DNA of 64,000 nt from Demequina litoralis (GCF_030418455.1 NZ_JAUHPW010000008.1:62001-126000); one strand, 5' to 3'; positions 23,633-32,530 are shown, counted from the first letter of the stretch. Numbers and translations are program-made. The notes: a model not told the origin generated them from the sequence alone.

Positions 23633-24628
23633 CTACACCTCGTTGGGGTAGCGCAGGCCGATCTGCATGCGGACCTCGTCCATGATCTCCATGATCTCGA
23701 CGGACTGGTCGAGCGTGAGGATCGGGCTCTCGGTGTCGCCCGCGTGGATGCGCCGCGCGACCTCGGCCGCCTCGTACTGGAACCCGTTCGGCAGCGTGCC
23801 GTCGTAGGTCCACGAGGTGCCGTCGACGCGCGTCACGGTGAACGAGGTCGGGTTGTAGAACGTGTCGTGCACCTCGATGCGGCCCTCGGTGCCCCCGATG
23901 AGCGCGACGTTGGGGGTGCGGACCTCCATGGTCGTGGTGAGGATCGCCTGCGCGTGCGCGTAGTCGAAGATCATCGACGCCTGGCCGTCGACGCCGGTCT
24001 CGCGGAGGCGGCCCGTCGCGGTGATCTTGTCGGGCACGCCGAGGAGGTCGTGCGCGAAGGCGATCGGGTACACGCCGAGGTCGAGGAGCGCGCCGCCCGC
24101 GAGCGCGGGGTTCCACATGCGCTCGACGTGAGTGAGCAGCTGGCCGTGATCGACCTGGACGGAGACGAGGTCGCCGATCTCGCCGCGTGCGATGAGCTCG
24201 CGCAGCGCGTGCATGTGGGGCAGGTGGCGGGCCCACATCGCCTCCATGAGGAACACGCCCTTGGCGCGGGCCGCGGCGACCACCTCGCGCGCCTGCGCGG
24301 CGTTCTGCGTGAAGGCCTTCTCGCACAGGACGTGCTTGCCGGCCTCGATCGCGAGCAGCGCGTGCTCGTGGTGGTGGCTGTGCGGGGTCGCGACGTAGAC
24401 GACGTCGATGTCCGGGTCCGCCACCAGCTGCTCGTAGGAGCCGTACGCGGTCGGGATCCCGGCGGCGTCGGCGAACGCCTGGGCCTTCGCCTCGTCGCGC
24501 GAGCCCACGGCGACCACGGTGGAATCCGTGTAGTGGGTGACGGCGTCGGCGAGCTTGCGGGCGATGCCCCCGGCGCCGAGGATGCCCCAGCGGACGGCGG
24601 GCGCGGACATGGGCAGCGGTGCACTCAT
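23633..24628 (-). CDS. Gfo/Idh/MocA-family oxidoreductase
   Basis: The 331-residue NAD(P)-dependent dehydrogenase has the Rossmann motif WGILGAGGIARKLADAV at about 12-28, the EKAFT segment replacing the usual EKP motif (KHVLCEKAFTQNAAQA), and a C-terminal sugar-binding-type domain with LLDLGVYPIAFAHDLLG. It resembles bacterial trans-1,2-dihydrobenzenediol/xylose dehydrogenase-like proteins; the substrate is not assignable. I chose ATG 24626-24628; an alternative in-frame ATG seven codons later would also leave the fold intact. It stands alone between two terminators. Confidence 0.88.
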   Translation of the reverse strand: MSAPLPMSAPAVRWGILGAGGIARKLADAVTHYTDSTVVAVGSRDEAKAQAFADAAGIPTAYGSYEQLVADPDIDVVYVATPHSHHHEHALLAIEAGKHVLCEKAFTQNAAQAREVVAAARAKGVFLMEAMWARHLPHMHALRELIARGEIGDLVSVQVDHGQLLTHVERMWNPALAGGALLDLGVYPIAFAHDLLGVPDKITATGRLRETGVDGQASMIFDYAHAQAILTTTMEVRTPNVALIGGTEGRIEVHDTFYNPTSFTVTRVDGTSWTYDGTLPNGFQYEAAEVARRIHAGDTESPILTLDQSVEIMEIMDEVRMQIGLRYPNEV

Positions 24629-24708
24629 GTGGCCAGCATAGGGGGACGATGCGGGGGCGCGGCGGGCGTCAGCCGAGGCCACCGCGCCTGACGCGCCGCC
24701 GCGGCGAG

Positions 24709-24746
24709 GGACGACGCGGGGAGGCGCACCCCGCATCGTCCCCTCC
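24709..24746 (-). terminator. terminator of the ankyrin gene using the repeat motif
   Basis: GAGGGACGACGCGGGG pairs with CCCCGCATCGTCCC (24731-24744) with one mismatch that becomes a G-U pair in a minus-strand transcript. One arm is an exact GGGACGATGCG copy and the other a one-base variant. It lies 60-100 bases past the stop of the ankyrin gene. Confidence 0.75.
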
Positions 24747-24805
24747 CCCGGTGCGGGCGACGGAGGGCGACGCCGCCGACGCCTTTGCGGTCCACCGGGA
24801 AGGTG

Positions 24806-25654
24806 TCACGGCCGCCCGCCGTGCAGGATCTGTGCGCACTCGTCTCGCCACGCGGCGGTGGTGCTCGCGGCGATGTCGGCGCACTCGGCAGCGTCCGGCA
24901 TCCGTCTCAGCAGCTCGCCCAGCCGCACGCCGTCCTCCGTGCGCAGGCGGGTGCTGGCACCGAGCGCGACGAGCTCCCGCGCCGTGTCCGCACGCCCCGC
25001 GTGGATGGCCGCCTCGAGCGGGCTCGTGCCTTCGTCGTAGTTCACCGGGACGCCCAGCTGCGCCAGCGCTCGTACCGCCCGCGGCGTGCCCTCGATCGCG
25101 GCGTAGACCATGACGTGCTTCTCGGGGATCGCGGTGCGCGTGGACCCCCAGACGTCGCGGATGACCTCCGCACCGCAGGAGCGGATCGCCGCGCTCAGGG
25201 CGGCGTCCTCCCCGACTCGGCCGTCGTCGGACATCCGCAGCGCGCCCGCACCCGTCAGCACGTGGAACATGTCGAGGTCGCAGGCCACGATCGCGAGGCG
25301 CACGGCCTCGGTGGGGCGATCGAGATCGAGGTCGGTCAGGGCACCGTCCGCGACGAGCGAGTCGACGAGGCGCGCGTCGCCCGCGACGATGGCGTCGACG
25401 AGCTGGTCGGCGAGCGGCACCGTCGGGCCGTCCAGGGTGCGCGCCGCCCCCGCTCCGACGAGAGCCACGATCCCCACCGCCAGCACGACCCGGAGCACGC
25501 GGCGACGGCGGCGGGTGTCGACCGCGAGCGCGTCCAGGCCCGCGAGCGCGCGGGCCGCCCGGCCGCGCATCGTCCCCGCCGCGTCCTCCGCCGCGACGGT
25601 GAGCGCCTCCGCCACGCTCGCCGGCGCGGGTCGCGGAGGGGGACGCTCCGTCAT
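24806..25654 (-). CDS. membrane-anchored ankyrin-repeat protein
   Basis: The 282-residue protein has a cytoplasmic N-terminus (about 1-50), one membrane helix (VLRVVLAVGIVALVGAGAA, about 53-71) and an extracytoplasmic region of ankyrin-like repeats (GDARLVDSLVADGA; GTPRAVRALAQLGVPVNYDEG; GRADTARELVALGAST). Ankyrin repeats bind proteins. It lies 14 bases after a sigma-factor-like gene on the same strand, so it may play the role of a membrane-bound anti-sigma or accessory protein; that is inference. A motif copy at 25566 encodes Thr-Met-Arg. Confidence 0.8.
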   Translation of the reverse strand: MTERPPPRPAPASVAEALTVAAEDAAGTMRGRAARALAGLDALAVDTRRRRRVLRVVLAVGIVALVGAGAARTLDGPTVPLADQLVDAIVAGDARLVDSLVADGALTDLDLDRPTEAVRLAIVACDLDMFHVLTGAGALRMSDDGRVGEDAALSAAIRSCGAEVIRDVWGSTRTAIPEKHVMVYAAIEGTPRAVRALAQLGVPVNYDEGTSPLEAAIHAGRADTARELVALGASTRLRTEDGVRLGELLRRMPDAAECADIAASTTAAWRDECAQILHGGRP

Positions 25655-25667
25655 GGTCGGGTCGCCG

Positions 25668-26147
25668 CTAGGGACCGCCTCGGGCGCGGTGCGAGGTCAC
25701 CTCGACCTCCTCACCGGCGTCGATCACGTCGCAGGGAAGCCCGAGGGCGGCGGCGACGGCTCCGGTGCCGTCGCGCAGCGCCGATGCGGCCGCAGCCTCC
25801 GGCACGCCGAGCGCCTCCGCGATGTCGCCGGTCGAGAGCTTGTCGACATGACCCAGGATCGTCGCGGCCCGCTGCCGCGGCGTCAGCACGCGAAGCACGC
25901 CGACCACGCCGGTCGCGGGCTCGGCTCCCGCGTGGCGCCGACGGCGCCGGGCACGGCGGACATGGAGCTCGGCCATCACCGCACGGGCGCGGTGCTCCAG
26001 CGTTCCGCTCCCGCGCGCGGTAGCGGTCCGCAGCGCCGCGGCGTGCAGGAGCCGTTCGGCCGCGTCGGGGTCCCCCTCGAGGAGGAACGCGTCCGTCGCG
26101 AGGCGCACTCGAGCGCCCTCAGACAGCCCCGCGAACGTGGCGTCCAT
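25668..26147 (-). CDS. sigma-70-family-like protein (region 4 retained)
   Basis: The 159-residue protein has a degenerate N-terminal half (RLLHAAALRTATARG, HRARAVMAELHVRRARRRRRH) and a clear region-4-like helix-turn-helix (VLTPRQRAATILGHVDKLSTGDIAEALGVPEAAAASAL). That resembles small ECF-type sigma factors of the SigE/SACE kind, but region 2 is weak, so it may only bind DNA. I chose ATG 26145-26147, which follows GGAGGGGG; an earlier ATG would add a poorly supported leader. It is followed by the ankyrin membrane protein, the arrangement of a sigma/anti-sigma pair. Confidence 0.65.
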   Translation of the reverse strand: MDATFAGLSEGARVRLATDAFLLEGDPDAAERLLHAAALRTATARGSGTLEHRARAVMAELHVRRARRRRRHAGAEPATGVVGVLRVLTPRQRAATILGHVDKLSTGDIAEALGVPEAAAASALRDGTGAVAAALGLPCDVIDAGEEVEVTSHRARGGP

Positions 26148-26288
26148 CGCGCCCCCTCCGTGAACCACGGTCCCTCGCTCGGCGGGTCCATGCAAGGGCG
26201 CGCGGGATGAGCGCGCGACTTCCTCAGGGACGCGGCGACGGGCCGCGGAACCGTGCGCGTGAGAGCGTGCTCACGCAGGAAAGCCAGG

Positions 26289-26507
26289 CTAGAGGTCGCC
26301 CTGCCTGGGGCCGAAGCGGCCGCCCAGGATGCCGCCGAGGAACGCGAGCGCGGCGATGATCGGCACGCTGACGTCGAAGCTGAACCCCATGACCGACACC
26401 GAGCCCGAGTCGACCGTGAGCACCACGGCGCCGAAGCCGAGCACGAGGCCCAGGTAGCCCAGCCACCGCATGTTGACGGAGCGCTCCGCGCCCTTGCCCT
26501 CGGCCAT
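26289..26507 (-). CDS. small membrane protein downstream of topA
   Basis: The 72-residue protein has two hydrophobic helices (YLGLVLGFGAVVLTV and VPIIAALAFLGGILGG) and a charged tail GRFGPRQGDL. The ATG at 26505-26507 follows an AGCGGAGGCGAC ribosome site, 11 bases after the topA stop, so it is the last gene of the topA transcript. Function unknown; no family name can be offered. Confidence 0.72.
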   Translation of the reverse strand: MAEGKGAERSVNMRWLGYLGLVLGFGAVVLTVDSGSVSVMGFSFDVSVPIIAALAFLGGILGGRFGPRQGDL

Positions 26508-26518
26508 GTCGCCTCCGC

Positions 26519-29167
26519 TCACTTCTTGCGCGTGGTGGTCTTCTTCGCGGCGGTGCGGCGCGCCGGCTTCTTGGCGGGGCCCTTGGCACGCTTCTCCGCG
26601 AGCAGCTCGATCGCGCGCTCGGGCGTGACCGACTCGACGCTCTCCGTCTTGGGGATCGTGACGTTGGTGACGCCGTCGGTGATGTAGTCGCCGAAGCGGC
26701 CCGACTTGGCGACGATCGGCTTGCCCGAGGTCGGGTCCTCGCCGAACTCCTTGAGCGGCGGTGTGGCCGCGCGGCCCCGGCCGCGCTTGGGCTGCGCGTA
26801 GATCGCGAGCGCCTCCTCGAGCGTGATGTCGAGCAGCTGCTGCTCCGACTCGATGGTGCGCGAGTCCGTGCCCTTCTTGAGGTACGGGCCGAAGCGCCCG
26901 TTCTGCGCCGTGATCTCCTCGTTGGTCGCCGGGTCGACGCCCACGACGCGCGGGAGGCTCATGAGCCGGAGCGCGTCCTCGAGGGTGACGGTCTCGAGGT
27001 CCATCGACTTGAACAGGCTCGCGGTCTTCGGACGGCCCTTGGCTTCCTCGGGGAGCACCTCGGTGACGTACGGGCCGAAGCGGCCGGCCTTGGCGACGAT
27101 GTCGAGGCCGCTCTCCGGGTGCTGGCCGAGCACGCGCTCGTCGCCGCCCTGGTTCGCGAGGAGCTCCTCCGCCTTGGCGACCGTGAGCTCGTCGGGCGCG
27201 AGGTCCTCGGGCACCGACGCGGTCTGCTTCTCGCCGTCCGCCTCGCGCTCGAGGTACGGGCCGTACTTGCCGACGCGCAGGGCGATGCCGGAGCCGATCT
27301 CGAACGTCGAGTTGGCGCGGGCGTCGATGTCGCCCAGGTCGTCGACCAGGCGCTTGAGGCCCTGGCCGCGACCGTCCTCGTCCTCGCCGGAGCCGAAGTA
27401 GAACTCGCTCAGCCAGTCGACGCGGGAGACGTCGCCCGCGGCGATCTTGTCGAGCCCCTCCTCCATGTCGGCGGTGAAGTCGTAGTCGATGAGCCACGCG
27501 AAGTGCTCCTCGAGCAGGCGGATCATCGCGAACGCGAGCCACGTCGGCACGAGCGCCTGCTTGACGACGTTGACGTAGCCCTTGTCGATGATGACGTCGA
27601 CCATCGCGGCGTACGTCGACGGGCGGCCGAGCTTGCGGTCCTCGAGCTCCTTGATCATCGAGCCCTGCGTGAAGCGCGGCGGCGGGGTGGTCGCGTGGGT
27701 GAGTGGCTCGATGCCGTCGCCCGTGACCTGTTGGCCCTCCGCGAGCACCGGCAGGCGGGACTCCTTCTCGACCTTCTGCTCGTCCTCCTCGTAGCGCGCC
27801 TTGTCGCGCGACTCCTCGTACAGCGCCATGAAGCCGGGGCTGGTGAGGATGGTGCCGGAGGCGGAGAACTCGACCGCGTGGTGCGCGGCCGTGGTCGCGC
27901 CGATGCGCACCGTCGAGGTGGTGCCCACCGCATCGGCCATCTGCGAGGCCAGGGTGCGCTTCCAGATCATCTCGTACATGCGGAACTCGTCGCCCGTCAG
28001 CTCGGTGCGCACCGAGTCCGGCGTGCGGAACGAATCGCCGGCGGGGCGGATGGCCTCGTGGGCCTCCTGCGCGTTCGAGTCGGCGGACGCGTAGATGCGG
28101 GGGCTCGCGGCCACGGCGTCCGCGCCGTACAGCGCGGTCGCCTGCTTGCGGGCCGCGCGCACCGCCTCGCCCGACAGCACGGGCGAGTCCGAACGCATGT
28201 AGGTGATGTAACCCTTCTGGTACAGCGCCTGCGCCACGCCCATCGCCTGGCGAGCGCCCAGGCGGAGCTTGCGGCTCGACTCCTGGATCAGCGTCGACGT
28301 GATGAACGGGGCGGCCGGGCGGCGCTTGTACGGGCGGGAGTCGACGCCCGCCACGGAGAACGATGCGTCGGCGAGGCCCGCGGCGAGGGCGCCGGCGAGC
28401 GCGCCGTGCACGTGGACCACCTTGTCGTTCTTGAGGCGGCCGCGGTCGTCGAAGTCCTTGCCGGTCGCGACGCGCTTGCCGTCGACCGTGGTGAGGCGCG
28501 CGTCGAAGCTGCGGCCGGCGTCCTTGCCCTCGGTCGCGGTGAACGTGCCCTTGAGGTCCCAGTACTCGGCGGACTGGAACGCCATGCGCTCCCGCTCACG
28601 GTCGACGACCAGGCGCAACGTGACGGACTGGACGCGGCCGGCCGAGAGCCCCGACTGGATCTTTCGCCACAGCACGGGCGAGACCTCGTAGCCGTAGAGG
28701 CGGTCGAGGAGGCGGCGGGCCTCCTGCGCCTCGACCAGCTCCATGTCGACCTCGCGCGGGTTCCCCAGCGCACGGCTGATGCCCTCGCGGGTGATCTCGT
28801 GGAAGGCCAGGCGCTTGACCGGCACCTTGGGCTTGAGCACGTCGAGCAGGTGCCAGGCGATCGCCTCCCCCTCGCGGTCCTCATCAGTCGCGAGATAGAG
28901 CTCGTCGGCCTCCTTGAGGCGCTTCTTGATGTCCGCGACGATCTTCTTCTTGTCCGAGCTCACCACGTAGTAGGGCTGGAAGCCGCCGTCGATGTCGATG
29001 GCGAACTTGCCGATGTCGGACTTCTTGAGCTCGGCGGGCAGGTCGGACCGCTCGGCGAGGTCCCGGATGTGACCCACCGACGACACCACGTCATAGTCGG
29101 CGCCCAGGTAGCCGCCGATGGTGCGCGACTTGGTGGGCGACTCGACGATCACGAGCTTGCGGGTCAT
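26519..29167 (-). CDS. topA: DNA topoisomerase I
   Basis: The 882-residue type IA enzyme has the Toprim domain at the N-terminus (KLVIVESPTKSRTIGGYLG from residue 3, Mg-binding LATDEDREGEAIAWHLL near 95) and the active-site Tyr323 in GYITYMRSDS. Four C-terminal repeats of the RFGPYV/KYGPYL type follow (about 630-850), without zinc fingers, and a Lys/Arg-rich tail (KKPARRTAAKKTTTRKK). This is the standard actinobacterial form, which relaxes negative supercoils and needs the basic tail for processivity. Its promoter region at about 29222-29236 is AT-rich. The gene leads the small membrane protein at 26289. Confidence 0.97.
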   Translation of the reverse strand: MTRKLVIVESPTKSRTIGGYLGADYDVVSSVGHIRDLAERSDLPAELKKSDIGKFAIDIDGGFQPYYVVSSDKKKIVADIKKRLKEADELYLATDEDREGEAIAWHLLDVLKPKVPVKRLAFHEITREGISRALGNPREVDMELVEAQEARRLLDRLYGYEVSPVLWRKIQSGLSAGRVQSVTLRLVVDRERERMAFQSAEYWDLKGTFTATEGKDAGRSFDARLTTVDGKRVATGKDFDDRGRLKNDKVVHVHGALAGALAAGLADASFSVAGVDSRPYKRRPAAPFITSTLIQESSRKLRLGARQAMGVAQALYQKGYITYMRSDSPVLSGEAVRAARKQATALYGADAVAASPRIYASADSNAQEAHEAIRPAGDSFRTPDSVRTELTGDEFRMYEMIWKRTLASQMADAVGTTSTVRIGATTAAHHAVEFSASGTILTSPGFMALYEESRDKARYEEDEQKVEKESRLPVLAEGQQVTGDGIEPLTHATTPPPRFTQGSMIKELEDRKLGRPSTYAAMVDVIIDKGYVNVVKQALVPTWLAFAMIRLLEEHFAWLIDYDFTADMEEGLDKIAAGDVSRVDWLSEFYFGSGEDEDGRGQGLKRLVDDLGDIDARANSTFEIGSGIALRVGKYGPYLEREADGEKQTASVPEDLAPDELTVAKAEELLANQGGDERVLGQHPESGLDIVAKAGRFGPYVTEVLPEEAKGRPKTASLFKSMDLETVTLEDALRLMSLPRVVGVDPATNEEITAQNGRFGPYLKKGTDSRTIESEQQLLDITLEEALAIYAQPKRGRGRAATPPLKEFGEDPTSGKPIVAKSGRFGDYITDGVTNVTIPKTESVESVTPERAIELLAEKRAKGPAKKPARRTAAKKTTTRKK

Positions 29168-29221
29168 GGAACCTTCTCTCTGGGATCAGCGTCCCGGCGG
29201 CGTGACCTGCCAAAGACGCAC

Positions 29222-29236
29222 TCAATATACATACGG
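29222..29236 (-). promoter_or_regulatory. candidate topA promoter (-10 region)
   Basis: The run CAATATACATACGGG (TATGTATATTG on the minus strand) is the only AT-rich stretch upstream of topA, about 55-70 bases from its start. TATGTA or TATATT could serve as the -10. Supercoiling-sensitive topA promoters often have AT-rich -10 regions, but that link is inference. Confidence 0.4.
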
Positions 29237-29344
29237 GTTCTGACGGCGCGGGCGGGACCTGGGGACGACCCCGCCGCGTGAACGTCCGGTGTCCGCGCAT
29301 CGTCCCTGCGCTGCGGGGTGGGAGGCGCGTGGTTCGATGGGCGC

Positions 29345-30199
29345 ATGGAGCCCATCCTCGATGCCGCCTCGCGCGCGGCCGTCGGCGAGGCCATGCGCCG
29401 CGTCGCGGACGCCGAGATCCGTCCCCGCTTCCGCGCCCTCGCCGAGCACCACGTCCACCTCAAGGGACCCGGCGACTACGTCACGGAGGCCGACCTCGAG
29501 GCCGAGCGGGCGCTGACGCCGCTGCTGAGGGAGATCCTCGACGTGCCGGTCGTCGGCGAGGAGGCGACCGCGGCAGACGCGTCGGTGGCCGCCGTCCTCG
29601 CGACCGAGGGCACGGCCTGGACCGTCGACCCGGTGGACGGGACCGCGAACTTCGTCGAGGGCTCCGAGACCTACGCCGTCATGGTCGGGCTGGTCGAGGA
29701 CGGGGTGCCCGTGGGCGGCTGGATCCTCCAGCCCGAGCTCGGGCGGATGTTCGAGGCGCTGCAGGGCGTGGGCGCGTTCGTGGACGGCCGCTCGCTGTCC
29801 GCGGGCGTCGAGGCGTCGCGCGGCGCGGAGGCCCGGGCGTCCCTGCGGGGCGAGGAGCCGCGCGGGGCGGTGTCCGTGAAGTTCGCGGTCAAGGACGTGA
29901 AGGCCGGCCTGCTCGCCGCCGAGCCCGAGCTGGGCGGCTACGACGAGCTGCGCATGTGCGCGGGCTTCGACTACGCGGATCTCGTGACGCAGGAGGTCGG
30001 CTTCCTCGTCTACACGCGCGCCAAGCCGTGGGACCACGTGCCGGGCGCTGCCATCGCCGCCGAGGCGGGCTTCACCGTCGGGCGCGTCGACGGGTCCGGC
30101 TACCGGCCCGCCGTCGAGGTCGGGGCGCCGCTGCTGGCCGCCCGCACCGACCGGTGGGAGTCGATCCGCGAGGTCCTCGCGAGGAACCTCGGGCTGTAG
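29345..30199 (+). CDS. inositol monophosphatase-family phosphatase
   Basis: The 284-residue enzyme has the metal motifs GEEAT (71-75), WTVDPVDGTANFVEG (92-106) and WDHVPGAAIAAEAG near 230, the three signatures of the IMPase superfamily. Likely substrates are inositol-1-phosphate, histidinol phosphate or sugar bisphosphates. ATG 29345 was chosen because the family begins near there; an ATG nine codons upstream is possible. It is divergent from topA, and a GGGACGATGCG copy (29296) lies in the shared intergenic region. Confidence 0.92.
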   Translation: MEPILDAASRAAVGEAMRRVADAEIRPRFRALAEHHVHLKGPGDYVTEADLEAERALTPLLREILDVPVVGEEATAADASVAAVLATEGTAWTVDPVDGTANFVEGSETYAVMVGLVEDGVPVGGWILQPELGRMFEALQGVGAFVDGRSLSAGVEASRGAEARASLRGEEPRGAVSVKFAVKDVKAGLLAAEPELGGYDELRMCAGFDYADLVTQEVGFLVYTRAKPWDHVPGAAIAAEAGFTVGRVDGSGYRPAVEVGAPLLAARTDRWESIREVLARNLGL

Positions 30200-30217
30200 C
30201 GGCCGACGAGCGAGCGG

Positions 30218-30742
30218 CTACCGGCCGGCGTCGCCGACCGGCGGGACGCGGTACTTGAAGCCGACGTGCGAGTCGGCGAAGCCGAGCCGCACATAGAAGC
30301 GGTGTGCGTCGGCGCGCCTGGCGTCCGAGGTGAGCTGGACGAGGGTCGCCCCCAGCTCGGGCGCGGCGACGTCCGTCACCCAGCGCATGAGCGCGGTGCC
30401 CACGCCGCCCGAGCGCCGGCTGCCGTCCACGCGCACCGCCTCGACAAGCAGCCGGGTGCTCCCTCCCCGCGCCATGCCGGGGATCAGCGTGAGCTGCAGC
30501 GTGCCGACGACGGCTCCGTCGCCGTCGATCGCGACCACGAGGTCGTTTCCCGGATCGGCAAGGATCGCCTCGAGCCCCCGCGCGTAGGCCCCCTCCTCCG
30601 CCTGGTCACCGCGGGACGCGCTCACCGCATCGTCCGTCAGCAGCCTGACGATCGCCACGAGGTCGGTCCGCTCGGCGCGCCGGACGGTCAGGCTCGCGGA
30701 CGCGGTCGGGAGGGCGGCGGGAAGCGTGAGGGAGGCGAGCAC
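30218..30742 (-). CDS. GNAT-family N-acetyltransferase
   Basis: The 174-residue protein has the GNAT core. Motif A is VEAVRVDGSRRSGGVGTALMRWV with the acetyl-CoA R/Q-x-x-G-x-G/A pattern (RRSGGVGTAL). It is preceded by strands VVAIDGDGAVVGTLQLTLI and followed by RRADAHRFYVRLGFADSHVGFKYRV, where the Tyr near the end is the usual general acid. The acetyl acceptor is unknown. It is convergent with the inositol phosphatase, 19 bases away, and a GGACGATGCG copy at 30626 encodes Asp-Asp-Ala. Confidence 0.9.
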   Translation of the reverse strand: MLASLTLPAALPTASASLTVRRAERTDLVAIVRLLTDDAVSASRGDQAEEGAYARGLEAILADPGNDLVVAIDGDGAVVGTLQLTLIPGMARGGSTRLLVEAVRVDGSRRSGGVGTALMRWVTDVAAPELGATLVQLTSDARRADAHRFYVRLGFADSHVGFKYRVPPVGDAGR

Positions 30743-30774
30743 GCGTTCATGCTCGCACGCCCTCGGACACGACG

Positions 30775-30806
30775 AAGCGGGCGGGCCCCGAAGGACCCGC
30801 CCGCTT
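30775..30806 (-). terminator. terminator after the membrane protein gene
   Basis: AAGCGGGCGGG (30775-30785) pairs perfectly with CCCGCCCGCTT (30796-30806). It lies 15 bases past the stop of the minus-strand gene at 30821. Confidence 0.85.
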
Positions 30807-30820
30807 GAGAGGGGTGATCG

Positions 30821-31522
30821 TCAGACGATCGCGAGCTCGCGGTCGTCGACCTTGACGGCGGCACGGGCCGCGTCACGCTTGGCGACGTCGCCGGCGATCC
30901 AGAAGGCCGCCACGCCGAGGGCCAGGAACAGGAGGCCGAGGCCACCGATCAGGCCGACGATGCCGAGGCCCAGCTTGAGGGTGGACGCGGTGACCGAGCC
31001 GACGCCCAGCTCGCCGAAGAGGCCGTGGGCCACGCCGGTCCAGGCCTGCGCACGGACCTGCATCGCGATCTCGTTGCCGTACTCGAAGTCGGCCCAGTAC
31101 TGCTCGCCGACCGGGACCTCGTAGGTGCCGGGCTCGTAGGTCTCGCCCAGGTACTCGGTGGTCTCCGTGACGGTGACGGTCTGGGTGCCGGTGAGGATGT
31201 GGGTGCCGACGGTGGCCATCTGGTACATGTACTCGGTGCCCGTGTTGACCAGCGGGTCGTTGGGGTCGAGCTCGGACTCGACGACCTTGTAGCCCCACTC
31301 GTTCTCGAGGCGGTCGAGGATCGCCTCCGCTCCCTCGACGGAACCGCGGTCGACCAGCTGCCCGTCCTCGTTGTACGAGAGCTCGACGCCCTGCGCCTCG
31401 GAGAAGCTCTGGAGCGAGTCCTGACCCGCGGCGACCTCGGAGTAGGCGAAGCCTGCGGCGCCGAGGAAGCCGAGACCTGCGAGGGCGAGACCCGCGCCGA
31501 CGATACGAAGCTTGGTGACCAT
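30821..31522 (-). CDS. two-helix membrane protein of unknown function
   Basis: The 233-residue protein has an N-terminal membrane helix (IVGAGLALAGLGFLGAAGFAY), an extracytoplasmic middle domain rich in Thr/Glu/Tyr (LTGTQTVTVTETTEYLGETY), and a C-terminal helix pair (LGIVGLIGGLGLLFLALGVA, then FWIAGDVAK). Such proteins are sometimes mis-annotated as LigA ring-opening dioxygenases, a label I reject because no dioxygenase feature is present. The ATG at 31520-31522 is preceded by CCAGGAAGGAATC. A comparatively AT-rich upstream region (31560-31675) suggests a regulated promoter. Confidence 0.78.
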   Translation of the reverse strand: MVTKLRIVGAGLALAGLGFLGAAGFAYSEVAAGQDSLQSFSEAQGVELSYNEDGQLVDRGSVEGAEAILDRLENEWGYKVVESELDPNDPLVNTGTEYMYQMATVGTHILTGTQTVTVTETTEYLGETYEPGTYEVPVGEQYWADFEYGNEIAMQVRAQAWTGVAHGLFGELGVGSVTASTLKLGLGIVGLIGGLGLLFLALGVAAFWIAGDVAKRDAARAAVKVDDRELAIV

Positions 31523-31761
31523 GATGATTCCTTCCTGGGGAGTTGTTGAGCTGTCACCAAGAACCCTTCCGGCACCGGCCCGCATATACGCGGGACGTTG
31601 GCCCCGAAACATGCCCGTAACACGACAAGATCGATCACGGTTGGGTAAAAAACGGCGATATAACAGGTGTGATGGCGTCTCAGAGGCCCCGCGAACCTAG
31701 GACCGAGGGCCCGGTTCCCCTGCGCGGACGGCCGGCCGCGCCGCATCGTCCGGGCATGCGA

Positions 31762-31791
31762 AAGCCCCCGCCGCGCAGGCGACGGGGGCTT
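31762..31791 (-). terminator. terminator after the NrdG-like gene
   Basis: AAGCCCCCG (31762-31770) pairs with CGGGGGCTT (31783-31791), extended by internal GC pairs. It sits 14 bases past the stop at 31805. A GGACGATGCG copy (31742) lies just beyond. Confidence 0.82.
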
Positions 31792-31804
31792 CCGGAAGGC
31801 TGGT

Positions 31805-32530
31805 TCAGCGGCGCGCGAGGTCCGGCAGGTCCTCGTGCGTGATGACGTCGTAGATGCCGCGGTTGCGGAGCGCGCGGCGGTAGCCCGCCGAGGCCCAGGC
31901 GCGACGAGGCTGCTGCAGCACCGGGGCGTGGAAGCCGCGGTGGATGAGCGCGCGGACGGTCGCGAGGATGTCCTCCCGGGTGTGCACGGTCGGGTCGACG
32001 GTGATCTGGACCTCGTAGTCGACGCCGGACTCGTGGACCGACTCGAGCGACGCCCATGCCTGCGTGCCGGCGGTGTCCGAGCCGGTGATGTGCGCGTACA
32101 TGTCCGGGGTGCCCTTGAGGTCGAAGCCGACCCAGTCGACCTCGGGGAGCACCGAGGCGAGGCGGCCGGGGTGCGCGCCCATGGTGTGGAGACCCACCGC
32201 GTAGCCCATCGCGCGGACCTCGCGGATCGCGGGGATGAGGCCGTCCTGGGCGGTCGGCTCGCCGCCGCCGAACACGACCGCGTCGACCATGCCGCGGTGC
32301 GACTCGAGCTGCTCGAGGACGCGCTGCCACGTCACGCGGCCCTCACCGGTCGGGTCGTGGCTCTCGGGCGTGCCGCAGTAGGCGCACAGCCACGGGCAGC
32401 CCTGCAGCGTGAGGGTCGCGGCGATGCGGCCGGGCCACGCATGCGTGCAGGAGGACAGGAAGTCCGCGATGACCAGGCCGTGCGCGGACTGGATCGCGAT
32501 GGCAGAGGTGTCGAGCTCGGTGGTGGACAT
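31805..32530 (-). CDS. nrdG: NrdG-like radical SAM activating enzyme
   Basis: The 241-residue radical SAM protein has the cluster motif CPWLCAYC (Cys45, Cys49, Cys52; CX3CX2C), GGGEPTAQ near 92 and a (beta/alpha)6 core. This is the anaerobic ribonucleoside-triphosphate reductase activase type: it would generate the glycyl radical on NrdD. No nrdD lies in the window, upstream or downstream, which is unusual because the two are normally adjacent. ATG 32528-32530 follows GGAGGCAAC. The frame is open further upstream, but no start there is better supported. A long structured leader precedes it. Confidence 0.82.
   Translation of the reverse strand: MSTTELDTSAIAIQSAHGLVIADFLSSCTHAWPGRIAATLTLQGCPWLCAYCGTPESHDPTGEGRVTWQRVLEQLESHRGMVDAVVFGGGEPTAQDGLIPAIREVRAMGYAVGLHTMGAHPGRLASVLPEVDWVGFDLKGTPDMYAHITGSDTAGTQAWASLESVHESGVDYEVQITVDPTVHTREDILATVRALIHRGFHAPVLQQPRRAWASAGYRRALRNRGIYDVITHEDLPDLARR

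Noticed and set aside
30821..31522. Aromatic ring-opening dioxygenase LigA (a label often given to such proteins)
   Set aside because: The protein is a membrane protein without any LigA-domain feature; the real LigA domain is in the protein at 11693-13036.
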